In this document: positions 19,274 through 28,585 of the stretch, piece by piece
How the letters are laid out: each line of letters opens with the position of its first letter
Position numbering within the stretch: the first letter of the stretch is position 1
Assembly: GCA_022394755.1 (NCBI GenBank)
Contig: JAGFCA010000086.1
Coordinates: 1 to 41,872, forward strand
DNA length: 41,872 nt
DNA from: Candidatus Poribacteria bacterium
GTDB taxonomy: Bacteria > Poribacteria > WGA-4E > WGA-3G
Reading direction: 5' to 3'
Made by a program: the position numbers and the translations under genes
Notes under the pieces: generated by a model
Told to the model about the DNA's origin: nothing
What the model saw: the letters and a program-made list of their open reading frames with translations, nothing else
Database searches by the model: none

Positions 19274-19663
19274 TTATAATAAATGTTCTTTCTTTTTTTT
19301 ACAATAGAGATAAACAAGGTATACTCCAGCAACTGATCCAAATACATCAGCAATCCAATCTGCAATTGTAGCAAATCTTCCCGGTACAAATGCTTGGTGT
19401 ATCTCATCACTTGCACCATACAGTATAGATATGATTCCTACAGTCACCCAAATCCATTTCTTTGGCAATCGTTGTGCTGGTGCATTTAGGAATGCAATGG
19501 CAAGTAAAATACTTAGTATAGCATATTCTATGAAATGATAGAGTTTATCAATACTCAACCACTCAAATTTTGGCATTGGTAGTGGTGGTTGTTCCATGGA
19601 CGAAACTAAGAATATTAGTACCATGTAAAGTATTGAGGGTAACCAGTATATAAAATTTCTCAT
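19274..19663 (-). CDS. VanZ-like membrane protein
   Basis: 129 residues with about four hydrophobic segments (about 7-21, 46-62, 70-87 and 104-121). The VanZ family motifs are visible: DKLYHFIEYAIL (39-50) and SDEIHQAFVPGR followed by ADWIADVFGS. The basic tail KKKKEHLL stays cytoplasmic. VanZ-like proteins are widespread and mostly uncharacterised; one confers low-level teicoplanin resistance. No ribosome binding site is obvious. It is 14 bases upstream of the UlaG-like gene, so probably cotranscribed. Confidence 0.85.
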   Translation of the reverse strand: MRNFIYWLPSILYMVLIFLVSSMEQPPLPMPKFEWLSIDKLYHFIEYAILSILLAIAFLNAPAQRLPKKWIWVTVGIISILYGASDEIHQAFVPGRFATIADWIADVFGSVAGVYLVYLYCKKKKEHLL

Positions 19664-19687
19664 GGTATACTTTACTAAGGTATGGTA

Positions 19688-21655
19688 CTACTTCAATGCA
19701 TTCAGGATTGCATCAACATCATAGACACAACCTCCCCAGGTACCACCACCAACCGATTGTAATGCTGCCCACAATCGAGTATCATCTGGTAACGCTTCAT
19801 CAGAAGATAAATCTTCACGCGGTTGTCTTTCAGCTAAAACACGTGTACCTTCTTCTACACCGTATTTCTTACCTTTATGTCCAATTAGATCAATGCTTCC
19901 CACAAGTTGTCTTGTATCAATTTCAATCTGAATTATGTCATCATCAAGAACTTTGCCGATTGGACCATCGGCAAGTGCTTCTGGACCAACATGTCCTATA
20001 CAGGCCCCAGTTGAAACACCTGAAAATCGAGCATCTGTTATGAGTGCAATGTTCTTACCAAAGGATAAATGCTTTAGAGCAGAGGTAAGTTGATACACCT
20101 CTTCCATACCTGTACCCTGTGGTCCACGGCAGCATAACACTATAATATCACCTGGTTTAATTTCTTTGCTCCCTTGTCCTTTTAATGTTTGTATTGCCTC
20201 AGATTCTTTGACAAATACACGTGCGGGTCCTGTCATTCGATACACTCCGTCATCATCAACAACACTTGGATCAATCGCAGTACTCTTGATAACTGATCCT
20301 TCAGGGGCAATATTTCCTCTTGGAAATGTAACTGTACTCGTCAATCCTGCATTCTTGGCTGCATCAGGACTGAGAATTACATCGTCAGGTGATATATTAT
20401 CACGATCTTGTAAAATCTCTCTTACTTTTTGTCTACGTTCAGAACTTTCCCACCAATCAAGGTTTTTTCCAAGTGGTTCTCCAGTGGCAGTTATTACATC
20501 TTCGTTGAGTATTCCACCCAATTCACGTAGATGTAACATTACCTCTGGTACACCACCAGCAAGGAATACACGGATAGTTGGATGTCCTATCGGACCATTC
20601 GGTAAAACATCAACAAGTCGGGGGACACTCTGGTTGATTTTTGTCCAATCGTCTACAGTAGGACGTGGAAGACCCGCAGCATGAGCAATTGCAGGTATAT
20701 GTAATAATAGGTTGGTAGATCCACCAAACGCTGCATGAACTACCATAGCATTACGAATTGAATCAGAGGTTACAATATCATTCATTGTTAGACCTTTTGA
20801 TGTTAAATTCACAACAGCACGTGCAGATCGTAAACCCATATCTGACCATATATTTTGTCCTGAGGGGGATAAGGCAGTATGTGTCAAACTCATACCCAAT
20901 GCCTCACCAACAACTTGTGAGGTCGCCGCTGTTCCAAGGAATTGACACCCTCCACCCGGAGTTGCACATGCACGACACCCCATATCAGCTGCATCTTGTA
21001 AACTTATCTCTCCATGAGCAAAACGAGCTCCTATTGTTTGGATCTTACCTGCATCTTCACCGGTTGTTGGAGGGAGTGTTACACCACCCGGAACAAGAAC
21101 AGCTGGCAAATCCCGCATTGCTGCGAGTGCCATCATCATCGCCGGCATGCCTTTATCACATGTGGCAACACCAACTACACCCTTACGTGTCGGTAAGGAT
21201 CGGATCAATCTTCTAAATATCTGGGCTGCATCATTACGGTAGGCAAGACTATCCATCATACCTACTGTGCCTTGGGTTCGTCCATCACAAGGGTCAGAAC
21301 AATATCCTGCAAACGGTATAGCAGCAAGTTCTTTTAATTCATGTGCTACTGATTGCATTAGAAGTCCTACCTCCCAATGACCAGTATGATATCCCAGTGC
21401 TATCGGTGAACCATCAGGTGCTCGGATTCCACCCTGAGTACTTAGGATAAGATATTCCTCACGTCTCAGTTCTGTTGGTGCCCATCCCATCGCAGTGTTA
21501 TGGCTTAATCCAAAAATATCACCACTGGGGCGATTAAGGAGCATCTCTGGTGTTAAGGGTAGGCTACCCTCTGGTCCAGCTGCATGAGTTTGGATGTCGT
21601 ATATATCATTGTCACAATTATCTAAAATATCTTGATAGTTAATCGCTTTAGCCAT
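19688..21655 (-). CDS. YjhG/YagF-type sugar-acid dehydratase (IlvD/Edd family)
   Basis: 655 residues from the chosen ATG at 21655, the same length as E. coli YjhG and YagF; an in-frame upstream extension of 16 codons lacks support, and GGAG lies 10 bases before this ATG. IlvD/Edd family motifs: a probable iron-sulfur set of Cys in [17 protein letters not shown] and the distinctive [13 protein letters not shown], plus late motifs [10 protein letters not shown] and [21 protein letters not shown]. The family dehydrates aldonic acids such as D-xylonate to 2-keto-3-deoxy acids, so catabolism of a sugar acid is likely. A nearby RraA-like protein could cleave the product, but this is inference. Confidence 0.92.
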   Translation of the reverse strand: MAKAINYQDILDNCDNDIYDIQTHAAGPEGSLPLTPEMLLNRPSGDIFGLSHNTAMGWAPTELRREEYLILSTQGGIRAPDGSPIALGYHTGHWEVGLLMQSVAHELKELAAIPFAGYCSDPCDGRTQGTVGMMDSLAYRNDAAQIFRRLIRSLPTRKGVVGVATCDKGMPAMMMALAAMRDLPAVLVPGGVTLPPTTGEDAGKIQTIGARFAHGEISLQDAADMGCRACATPGGGCQFLGTAATSQVVGEALGMSLTHTALSPSGQNIWSDMGLRSARAVVNLTSKGLTMNDIVTSDSIRNAMVVHAAFGGSTNLLLHIPAIAHAAGLPRPTVDDWTKINQSVPRLVDVLPNGPIGHPTIRVFLAGGVPEVMLHLRELGGILNEDVITATGEPLGKNLDWWESSERRQKVREILQDRDNISPDDVILSPDAAKNAGLTSTVTFPRGNIAPEGSVIKSTAIDPSVVDDDGVYRMTGPARVFVKESEAIQTLKGQGSKEIKPGDIIVLCCRGPQGTGMEEVYQLTSALKHLSFGKNIALITDARFSGVSTGACIGHVGPEALADGPIGKVLDDDIIQIEIDTRQLVGSIDLIGHKGKKYGVEEGTRVLAERQPREDLSSDEALPDDTRLWAALQSVGGGTWGGCVYDVDAILNALK

Positions 21656-21798
21656 TATGTTGTTTCTCCATTTTCTAATGAGTTCTATGCGAATTATATC
21701 CAACCTGTGTAATTATCAAGGAATGTTCTTCCTTTATTGTATAACAATTCTTGGTTGGTGTATATACTATGGAGGGTATGTGTGAAGTGTACAAAACT

Positions 21799-22272
21799 TT
21801 ATCCATTAACTATTGAAAGTTGTTGAATCCATTCTTCTGTAGTCCCTTCACCAAGGATAATCCATGCCTTTCTATTTTTCTTCTTCAATAACAAATCAGT
21901 CTCAATGTGTTGTACATTTTTTACATGCAGAAAAGTAGCATACTTTGAATTACACCATTTATTTAAAATAGATTGGCGGTATGCTATCTCTATCCCTTCA
22001 AGTCCAAAAATATCTAAACTCACTTTGTTGCAAATCTCATCAAATACCATGCTGTCAAGTTGTGAATCTGAATAATATGTCTCAATCTCATCTACCTCAA
22101 ATGCACCTTTGATAGGACCACCTCTTTCCTTCATGATTACATGATCACCTACATCTATTGATTCATACGGTGGAACTTTTACTTTACTAATACGGGTCTC
22201 AATTGTCTTGTGTCCATCTAATATCAGATCAAGCCATGGTTGAATTAAAATGGCTAAATGTGTTTTTGGCAT
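21799..22272 (-). CDS. ASCH-domain (PUA-like) protein
   Basis: 157 residues. The N-terminal half has the ASCH/PUA-like pattern: IQPWLDLILDGHKTIETR, then PPYESIDVGDHVIMKE and GPIKGAFEVDEI. ASCH domains are small beta-barrels thought to bind RNA or nucleotides; some are N4-acetylcytidine amidohydrolases, but this protein is longer and differs. The C-terminal third contains LKKKNRKAWIILGEG. AAGGAAG precedes the ATG. It is a stand-alone gene downstream of the CotH-ankyrin gene, separated by a strong hairpin. Confidence 0.75.
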   Translation of the reverse strand: MPKTHLAILIQPWLDLILDGHKTIETRISKVKVPPYESIDVGDHVIMKERGGPIKGAFEVDEIETYYSDSQLDSMVFDEICNKVSLDIFGLEGIEIAYRQSILNKWCNSKYATFLHVKNVQHIETDLLLKKKNRKAWIILGEGTTEEWIQQLSIVNG

Positions 22273-22387
22273 AACACTTCCTTGTATTAATTTTTTGATA
22301 TGTTTGTTTTATTTATAGAGATTTCATAGAAAGGTAATCACAGGAAGAATTGATACGCCATAGCACAGATGTTCAATTCCAATTAAA

Positions 22388-22422
22388 TACATAGTCGTGA
22401 TTACAATAATCACGACTATGTA
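22388..22422 (-). terminator. Perfect 16-bp hairpin between CotH-ankyrin and ASCH genes
   Basis: TACATAGTCGTGATTA (22388-22403) and its exact reverse complement (22407-22422) enclose a 3-base loop CAA. On the minus strand it follows the CotH-ankyrin stop by 60 bases and is trailed by a short TTTAATT, so it may be a terminator or a 3'-end stabiliser. The stem is much stronger than others in the window. Confidence 0.6.
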
Positions 22423-22482
22423 TGAGTAATATTCTAAATCATCAAATGAATCTTACTCTAACCAATTATATCTTTGTCGGTC

Positions 22483-25161
22483 TTATTTCTTTAGGTTAGA
22501 TAGTAGTTTAATTACTTCTTTTCTACCTTCTTCTACTTCTTTTTGGTCTGCTTCCATCATTAATATGCCAAGTACAAACTGTGTTAATCCCCAATCTACA
22601 TAGGCACCATCAATTGGTAGTGCTCCATCGGCTTTACGTAGGTCGCTATCTGCCCCCCTATTAAGAAGCAATTTTGTCGTTTCAACACGACCCAGAAACA
22701 CGGAACTATGAAGTGGAGATCCACCATCGCGATTTACTCCGTTAACATCTGCTCCGTTTTCAATAAGTAATTCTGCAGCTTCTGTTTTACCGTTCAGTGC
22801 AGCCCAACTCAATGGAGTGATTCCAAGCTGTGGATCCATTGCATTTACATCAACTTTTTCATTAATGGCGATTTTTATTTCTTCAAGATTTCCAGTTGCT
22901 GAAGCTTTCCATATATTTGATGACGTTTGAGGTAAGTCTTTAATATGACCAGACAGAATCTTTATGACTTCTTCTCTATTCTCTTTGAGTTCAGCATCAT
23001 CTATCTCTATCTGAATTAATTTGAGTATTCCTTGTGTTATTTCCCAATCAGTCTTAGCTGTATCTATTGCTGTTCCATTATAGGTATTTCGAATACTTGA
23101 ATCAACCCCTCGTTTCAGTAGAAGTTTTACAACATCTACACGACCCAAAAAAGCTGCGGAATGTAACGCTGTTCCTTTATCTCTATTCCGGGCATTAATA
23201 TCAGCACCTTTATCTAATAAATATGTAACAATATCGGTATGACCCATTAATGCAGCAGTATTTAATAAAGTATCCCCAGATTCAGGATTTCTGCCATTTA
23301 CATCAGCACCTTTTTTAATTCCCTCTTGCACGAGCCTAAGATTACCTTTGAATGCTCCATCCCAAATATTACCTCCTATCTCCAATTTGTTTGGATCATA
23401 TTCAGCATTTAGCATTTTAGCTATTTCTGCTCTACCAGCACCAAGTTTCTTCGGGTCTACCTTTAGCTGAAACATTGTTGTAATGAACTCTACCATTCTC
23501 CATGGAGCATATAAACCACTAACAGGAGTATCTCCCTCATTGTTTTCTCTCTTGACATCTGCCCCCTTATCAATAAGTAGTTTTGCCATTTCTGGACGAC
23601 CTAAAAAGACTGCAATATGGAGTGGTGTCCCGCCATCCTCTTGTCCAATGTTTACATCCGCACCAAGCTCAAGGAGTAATTCTGCGGCTTTTAATTCTCC
23701 CATAAAAGTTGCCCAAGATAATGGTGATAAATCTGCCGCATCAGAAAGTTCATTAATGTTCGCGCCTTCCTCAAGGTATCGTTTAATCCCATCAAGATCT
23801 CCTGTACGGGCTGCACCCCATAAATTATCTTTTGGTAATTGAACTAATTCTCGTTCCCCCCAGTCACCATCTTCTGGTATGACAAACGGAGGATTAGGTC
23901 TTTTATTCCATTCAGGCATTCCACCACTAATCTCACTCAAAATTGCACTCTTACGAGTTCTGATAAAATGACGTGCTTCATCTAATTTCTGATCAAATGA
24001 CACATTTCTTCGTTCCCACCACTGTTCTTTATCTCCAAATTTAAGCTGCTGAGGTATCATATGCGGTTTTACCAAAGCACCAATTCTATCGACTTCAGCA
24101 AGCAGTTCATCTTCAATCCAATATTCATCAAGGATATTCCTCAGGGCTTCGGCGTATCTCTCTTTACCTTCCTCAAGTTTATATAGTTTATAAGCAATTA
24201 ACCCTTGTGTCTTCACAGATAAAGGCATTCTGGAATTTCTGCCACGCTTTTGCATATCAAAGTTGGAGAATAGGGCATCAGCACCCCAAGGGAGGAAATG
24301 AAACTTGTCTGTGTCTGGATTCAAATACACAAAAAAGTTGTTGTTGTTTCCTGAATAACCATCCCAGAAACCTAATAAACCTTCTATTGCCCAAAAACGA
24401 TAAAAACTATCAAGATCTACCAATTCACCAATTTCCTGTTCAGTCACATTTTCCTTAGCAAGAACATCTATCAGTGCTCGAATATGTTTTCTTCCGGGCT
24501 TCTCTTTACCCCGTTTATGTTCAAAACTCATATCCCATTCTTCATGAAAATCAACGACTGTACCCTCAAAGAGTGTTCCTTTGTCATTCCCAAATGCTCG
24601 CTTTAGTAATGGATTTCTGAAAGATTCAACATGAGTGTAAACACCCAGATTATTACCATTAACTGTCACTTGTGCATACGCACAAAGAGGTGCAGGAGAA
24701 CCAACTTTATTGAATAAGGCATACCCCATAAATTGACTAATCTGCATCATATCCTGCTGATTGTTATTGAATGTCAGATTCGTCAACCCTTCAATTTCAC
24801 CCTCTTTATCAAATTCATTTAATTTTACCTTTAAAGATGGACGGTCATGACTCTGTGATCCAATAAAGCCTTTCTTACGGATACCCACTTTAGGGAATTC
24901 CACACCATCAATACTTACACTCGCTTCAACGTATGTATAAGGATGTTCTGGTGGTGCAAATTGACGTGAGGGTTTTAATACATCTCGAAACCCTCTTGAC
25001 TGATATCGAAGTGTATTCCAATTATCTTCTGATACTGTGATTTGTACATCCAAAACACGGTCAGTTGGGAATATATCATCATAAGTTAATTTTTTTGCAT
25101 CAATACTAAAAGCCATAATCCCAAAAACTATCACCGCTATGTATAAGATACACTTACTCAT
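22483..25161 (-). CDS. Secreted CotH-type kinase fused to a threefold ankyrin module
   Basis: 892 residues. A signal peptide (about 4-22) is followed by a CotH domain (about 28-400; GIRKKGFIGSQSHDRPSLKVK, LGVYTHVESF, NNNNFFVYLNPDTDKFHFLPW). The C-terminal half is three tandem copies of a 145-152-residue module starting at Asn446, Asn598 and Asn749, each opening N-[LI]-W, carrying ankyrin repeats (GADVN, GGTPLHIAVFLGR) and ending in a helical spacer with an acidic, Glu-rich stretch. CotH proteins are atypical secretory kinases; the usual PWDxD motif appears here as PWGAD (Asp295 kept, Gly293 in place of Asp), so activity is uncertain. AGGAG precedes the ATG and TATAAT lies about 40 bases upstream. 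It probably acts outside the cytoplasm in protein binding. Confidence 0.88.
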   Translation of the reverse strand: MSKCILYIAVIVFGIMAFSIDAKKLTYDDIFPTDRVLDVQITVSEDNWNTLRYQSRGFRDVLKPSRQFAPPEHPYTYVEASVSIDGVEFPKVGIRKKGFIGSQSHDRPSLKVKLNEFDKEGEIEGLTNLTFNNNQQDMMQISQFMGYALFNKVGSPAPLCAYAQVTVNGNNLGVYTHVESFRNPLLKRAFGNDKGTLFEGTVVDFHEEWDMSFEHKRGKEKPGRKHIRALIDVLAKENVTEQEIGELVDLDSFYRFWAIEGLLGFWDGYSGNNNNFFVYLNPDTDKFHFLPWGADALFSNFDMQKRGRNSRMPLSVKTQGLIAYKLYKLEEGKERYAEALRNILDEYWIEDELLAEVDRIGALVKPHMIPQQLKFGDKEQWWERRNVSFDQKLDEARHFIRTRKSAILSEISGGMPEWNKRPNPPFVIPEDGDWGERELVQLPKDNLWGAARTGDLDGIKRYLEEGANINELSDAADLSPLSWATFMGELKAAELLLELGADVNIGQEDGGTPLHIAVFLGRPEMAKLLIDKGADVKRENNEGDTPVSGLYAPWRMVEFITTMFQLKVDPKKLGAGRAEIAKMLNAEYDPNKLEIGGNIWDGAFKGNLRLVQEGIKKGADVNGRNPESGDTLLNTAALMGHTDIVTYLLDKGADINARNRDKGTALHSAAFLGRVDVVKLLLKRGVDSSIRNTYNGTAIDTAKTDWEITQGILKLIQIEIDDAELKENREEVIKILSGHIKDLPQTSSNIWKASATGNLEEIKIAINEKVDVNAMDPQLGITPLSWAALNGKTEAAELLIENGADVNGVNRDGGSPLHSSVFLGRVETTKLLLNRGADSDLRKADGALPIDGAYVDWGLTQFVLGILMMEADQKEVEEGRKEVIKLLSNLKK

Positions 25162-25702
25162 TTATTACTCCTAATTTTTATCATTTTTATAATATTATAC
25201 CATATCTTGTTGTGTTTTTCTTCATATTATGCATTTTCAGTGTTTCAAGAGAAATAGTATAAATCTAGTCATAATACATTATTCAGATTCAATTCATAGA
25301 AATACTTTTCAATAAAGATGCATTCAAGTCACTTCGTTATAATCGGATTTCCTCGGCGTAGTTTGGGACAGTTGCTATTGTATGTTTTGTCTTGTGTAAG
25401 GTCGTTTTATTATTCTATTAGCCATATATGAAGTATTGGGTTGATTATGATCTTCGACAGGACATTGTATTCCGAAAAAAATAAGGGTAGGATTCTTAAG
25501 GATTCTGATGCCAAACAGAAATGTTAATATTATCTTTCTTTTTTTAGATTGTGTTATAATTCATTTGAATGAAATTGTTAGGAATCAATATTTGCTTTAA
25601 ACTAATGTAATTTTTACTTACCTCTCTCAACTATATCAGATACAGTTTAGAATGATGACCATACTATATCATGTATATAATAAATAGACAAGGAGGTATA
25701 AG
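25162..25702. other. Divergent intergenic region (541 bp)
   Basis: Lies between the minus-strand CotH-ankyrin gene and a plus-strand gene. The CotH side has TATAAT on the minus strand at about 25193-25198. The other side has TTATAAT near 25555 and a clean AAGGAGG just before 25703. No open frame or strong repeat was found in between. Confidence 0.45.
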
Positions 25703-26482
25703 ATGATTCGTGATATATTTGTTAATAAGTGGATAATCTTTACTATAAGTCTATTGATATTCGTTTCTACAGTCTACATCTTTTTGTATAGACATCAAAC
25801 AGCTCAATACCGAGACGAATCTGCTGAATCAGCACTTATTATACAAAGATGGCAAAGTAGAAAATCAGCGAAAAACAGTAATAAAATAGCAGATGAAACC
25901 AATGACACTACAACATCAACGACAACAAATGTAGAGGTATTAAGAACTTTGGTGTCAAAAAAAGACTCAGAGTCAGTTCTAAATATTTACGAATTACCTG
26001 ACAAAACACAGGAAAGGATTATTGATGAGTTTTACACACGTCTGAATTTAAAACCACCACCATTTGGTTATGATTATCTTTGGAAAGATATTGATGTACC
26101 CGAATTAGATGATATGGGTAATCCTATCTTACATAAAATAGGGGATCCTATCATTGAACTTGAAATGGGTGAAGCGTTCACCCCCACACTTGAAGAATAC
26201 GAAATGATAAAAGTCTATGAGGCAGAGATTGGTTGGCAAACTTTACAGGGTGAAACTGCAAAAGCTGCAGAACTCAAACAACAACGTGATGAGTTATATG
26301 AACAGTGTCTTAGAATTCGTCCAAAACTTAGCTCAATATTATGGGTTGTACCAAGTGCAGAGAGGAAAGCAGACCCAAATAAAGGTCGTCGTCTGGCAAA
26401 AAAAGCCTTAATAAATAAACTTATAGAAGAAGGTTATACCTATTTGATTCCTATATTGGAAGAAACAGGAGAGTTAAATTAA
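25703..26482 (+). CDS. Uncharacterised membrane-anchored protein
   Basis: 259 residues; I do not recognise the family. One N-terminal transmembrane helix (about 9-28) with a short basic cytoplasmic end is followed by a charged, Thr/Ser-rich linker (about 45-85) and a predicted helical soluble domain with KPPPFGYDYLWKDIDVPELDD, MGEAFTPTLEEYEMIKVYEA and a Lys/Glu-rich helix. The layout suggests an anchored extracytoplasmic domain. The start is firm: AAGGAGG sits 6 bases before the ATG. The stop TAA overlaps the ATG of a following mini-ORF (TAATG). Membrane-anchored proteins of this style look lineage-specific. Confidence 0.7.
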   Translation: MIRDIFVNKWIIFTISLLIFVSTVYIFLYRHQTAQYRDESAESALIIQRWQSRKSAKNSNKIADETNDTTTSTTTNVEVLRTLVSKKDSESVLNIYELPDKTQERIIDEFYTRLNLKPPPFGYDYLWKDIDVPELDDMGNPILHKIGDPIIELEMGEAFTPTLEEYEMIKVYEAEIGWQTLQGETAKAAELKQQRDELYEQCLRIRPKLSSILWVVPSAERKADPNKGRRLAKKALINKLIEEGYTYLIPILEETGELN

Positions 26483-26583
26483 TGAGAAAGCTTATTACAA
26501 TTTTATTATTGGTTGTCTCCATAGCAATAACAACTACAATACATAGTCATACTCTGTTGAAAGCCAATAAGAAAATTGTGTAA
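26482..26583 (+). CDS. 33-residue hydrophobic mini-ORF, translationally coupled
   Basis: ATG overlaps the upstream stop as TAATG, and GGAGAG lies about 10 bases before it. The 33 residues are a short basic start (MRKL), a hydrophobic segment (ITILLLVVSIAI) and a basic tail, like a signal peptide or small membrane peptide. It could be a real small protein or the truncated beginning of a longer exported one. Too short for family assignment. Confidence 0.4.
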   Translation: MRKLITILLLVVSIAITTTIHSHTLLKANKKIV

Positions 26584-26693
26584 GTGACGACTATGGTTCA
26601 TTTAGGTAATTCAACCTTCCTACCTTTTGTCTTGAATGTATGTCTATGCCAAAGACTTTACATGTCATTAAATTGTCTGTGGAGTTAAGAAAA

Positions 26694-26743
26694 TTGAGAC
26701 CCAAATTATATCATAGATGTCCACAATATAATTTAGATCTCAA
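26694..26743. terminator. Bidirectional hairpin between convergent genes
   Basis: TTGAGA plus AAATTATAT (26694-26711) pairs with ATATAATTT plus TCTCAA (26726-26743), with a 3x3 internal loop and a 14-base apical loop. It lies between the plus-strand mini-ORF and the end of the minus-strand DUF1080 gene, where a shared terminator is expected. T-tracts are weak. Confidence 0.5.
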
Positions 26744-26763
26744 AATCAATTTACATAAATAAA

Positions 26764-27360
26764 TTATAGTGTCTTAACCTTTATATTCCTACACCACAAT
26801 CTACCACCATGGTCTTGGATTCCGATATGACCCTTCCTTGGGAAATCCTTTAAGGCAACACCGAATTTGTTTCTACTTCCATCAGGATTCTCATGAGGAG
26901 TATCCCACAAATCTAAATCAGCATCAACAATCTCTTCACCATTCATTTCAACTTTCACCTGACTCCCATCACAAGTAATCCGCATTTGATTCCATTCACC
27001 AGCAGGTTTACAAACATTTCGTGTCGGTTCCAACGCATCATAGAGTGAACCGCAGCAGTGTTTCGTAGCTGGATCTTTACCGTGTGTATCTAATATCTGA
27101 ATTTCTAAGCCAGTCTGAACTGGATCCTTCAAATTTGCCCATCGAATAAAAACACCACTATTGACATTGGGTTCAGATTTATACTCAAGATCCAAAATAA
27201 AGTCATCAAATTGCTCTTCTGTATAAAGGTATTGTCCACCCTTAACAGTACAGAGAATTGACCCATCATCTACAACCCATCCTTCGTCGTTACCCGTTGC
27301 TCCCCATCCATTAAGAGTTTCACCATCAAAAAGAGATTTCCAACCATTTTCATTTGCCAT
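26764..27360 (-). CDS. DUF1080 (3-keto-disaccharide hydrolase-like) protein
   Basis: 198 residues spanning one concanavalin-like DUF1080 domain: WKSLFDGETLNGWGATG at the start, then SEPNVNSGVFIRW, GLEIQILDTHG and the closing GHIGIQDHGGRLWCRNIKV. Members hydrolyse or bind sugars; some are 3-keto-disaccharide hydrolases. No signal peptide is visible, unlike many secreted members. GAGGAAA lies 7 bases upstream of the ATG. It is 48 bases downstream of the phosphodiesterase-like gene, so these may be cotranscribed, though a functional link is not obvious. Confidence 0.85.
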   Translation of the reverse strand: MANENGWKSLFDGETLNGWGATGNDEGWVVDDGSILCTVKGGQYLYTEEQFDDFILDLEYKSEPNVNSGVFIRWANLKDPVQTGLEIQILDTHGKDPATKHCCGSLYDALEPTRNVCKPAGEWNQMRITCDGSQVKVEMNGEEIVDADLDLWDTPHENPDGSRNKFGVALKDFPRKGHIGIQDHGGRLWCRNIKVKTL

Positions 27361-27408
27361 CTAATATTTCCTCACTTTTGTAAATTTATGATAATCATAA
27401 GAATAACT

Positions 27409-28533
27409 CTATTTTAGACTTTCTAAAAAAAGTCTACCTATATCAAGATTAAATTTGAAATCCGATTTTGACCATGGACTATTATAGCCAATAATCGGAA
27501 CATAACTTTCATGTCTTGAACCGTGTGAACGAATAGATACGGTTTCTTTTCCAACTTGTAACTCCCCAAATACCGTATGTTCGTCAGCCAATAGGAATAT
27601 ATCCCCAATCCTCTCCGGGTGTAGATTAAAATTCTGGGCAGCTTCTTCTGCGGAATACGCCTCCTCAATTCCTACCGTATTTATGAGATTCTTAATCGCT
27701 TCATTTAAATCATTTGGATCATTTAAGAATACATACGCTGCACCACCTAAATTTCCGTGATGTACAACATATCTATCTTTTATAATAGGGATGGAATCGG
27801 CTTGTATACCACCTTGTTGTAGAATCCGTGCTGGATCAAGTGCTGTGGTCTTATCTAACATTCCATGATCAGCAGTAATGTATATCTCCCTTTCTGGATC
27901 TTGTTCAACAATATCACCAATAATTTTATCAAGTTCAGACAAATGTCTTTGTGAAATCTCATGCTCGGGTGGATATTTATGCTGTACCCAATCAGTAGTT
28001 GAACAATAAATTAATTCTGGATCATATTTCTGAATAGAATATAAGACTGCTCTTAACAACCACCAGTTTATTTCAATTGAGTAAATCGGTTCAACATCAC
28101 CGATAGATTCGATAAATTCTTCAGGAGGATCTTCTGCTGCAACCTGAATATCTGCACCTTTCTCTAAAATCCGTAACAGCTTCTTCTTGGTAACAAACAG
28201 TGCTGTAGTATCAGCGAATTTCGTAGTTTTCGCTTCTTCAAACAGTGTAGGAGAAAGTAAGAAACGGTTATCTTCTATAAATTCCCCTTTACGCGACTCT
28301 CTATCAACATAATAGTTCGTCGTTATACCATGTTTATTAGGAAAAGCACCAGTCGCAATACTGACATTATTGACATTCGTTACCGATGGAATTACAGAAT
28401 TGCCCTGTTGAAGAAATCCCAATTCAGCTAACTTAGTTATATTGGGGATTTCACTTGCTGATAGATAATCATAACTTCCTGCATCTATACAAATTATAAG
28501 TATTTTACGTCTATTCACAATATTTTTCTTCAT
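27409..28533 (-). CDS. Alkaline-phosphatase-superfamily hydrolase, phosphonoacetate-hydrolase-like
   Basis: 374 residues. The superfamily metal site is visible: IICIDAGSYD (Asp), PSVTNVNNVSIATG (metal-bridging Thr nucleophile), TTDWVQHKYPPEHE and YITADHGM, and later SHGSRHESYVPIIGY. The run VTNVNN...TGAFPNKHGITTNYY is characteristic of phosphonoacetate hydrolases, which split phosphonoacetate to acetate and phosphate; a general nucleotide pyrophosphatase is the alternative. The gene immediately upstream on the same strand is an HpnZ-like alcohol dehydrogenase, which supports phosphonate catabolism. No signal peptide or Shine-Dalgarno sequence was evident. Confidence 0.75.
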   Translation of the reverse strand: MKKNIVNRRKILIICIDAGSYDYLSASEIPNITKLAELGFLQQGNSVIPSVTNVNNVSIATGAFPNKHGITTNYYVDRESRKGEFIEDNRFLLSPTLFEEAKTTKFADTTALFVTKKKLLRILEKGADIQVAAEDPPEEFIESIGDVEPIYSIEINWWLLRAVLYSIQKYDPELIYCSTTDWVQHKYPPEHEISQRHLSELDKIIGDIVEQDPEREIYITADHGMLDKTTALDPARILQQGGIQADSIPIIKDRYVVHHGNLGGAAYVFLNDPNDLNEAIKNLINTVGIEEAYSAEEAAQNFNLHPERIGDIFLLADEHTVFGELQVGKETVSIRSHGSRHESYVPIIGYNSPWSKSDFKFNLDIGRLFLESLK

Positions 28534-28585
28534 TTCATTTTAATCGTTTAACAATTTTCTTTGATACAAGTGCTTCGAATTACAT

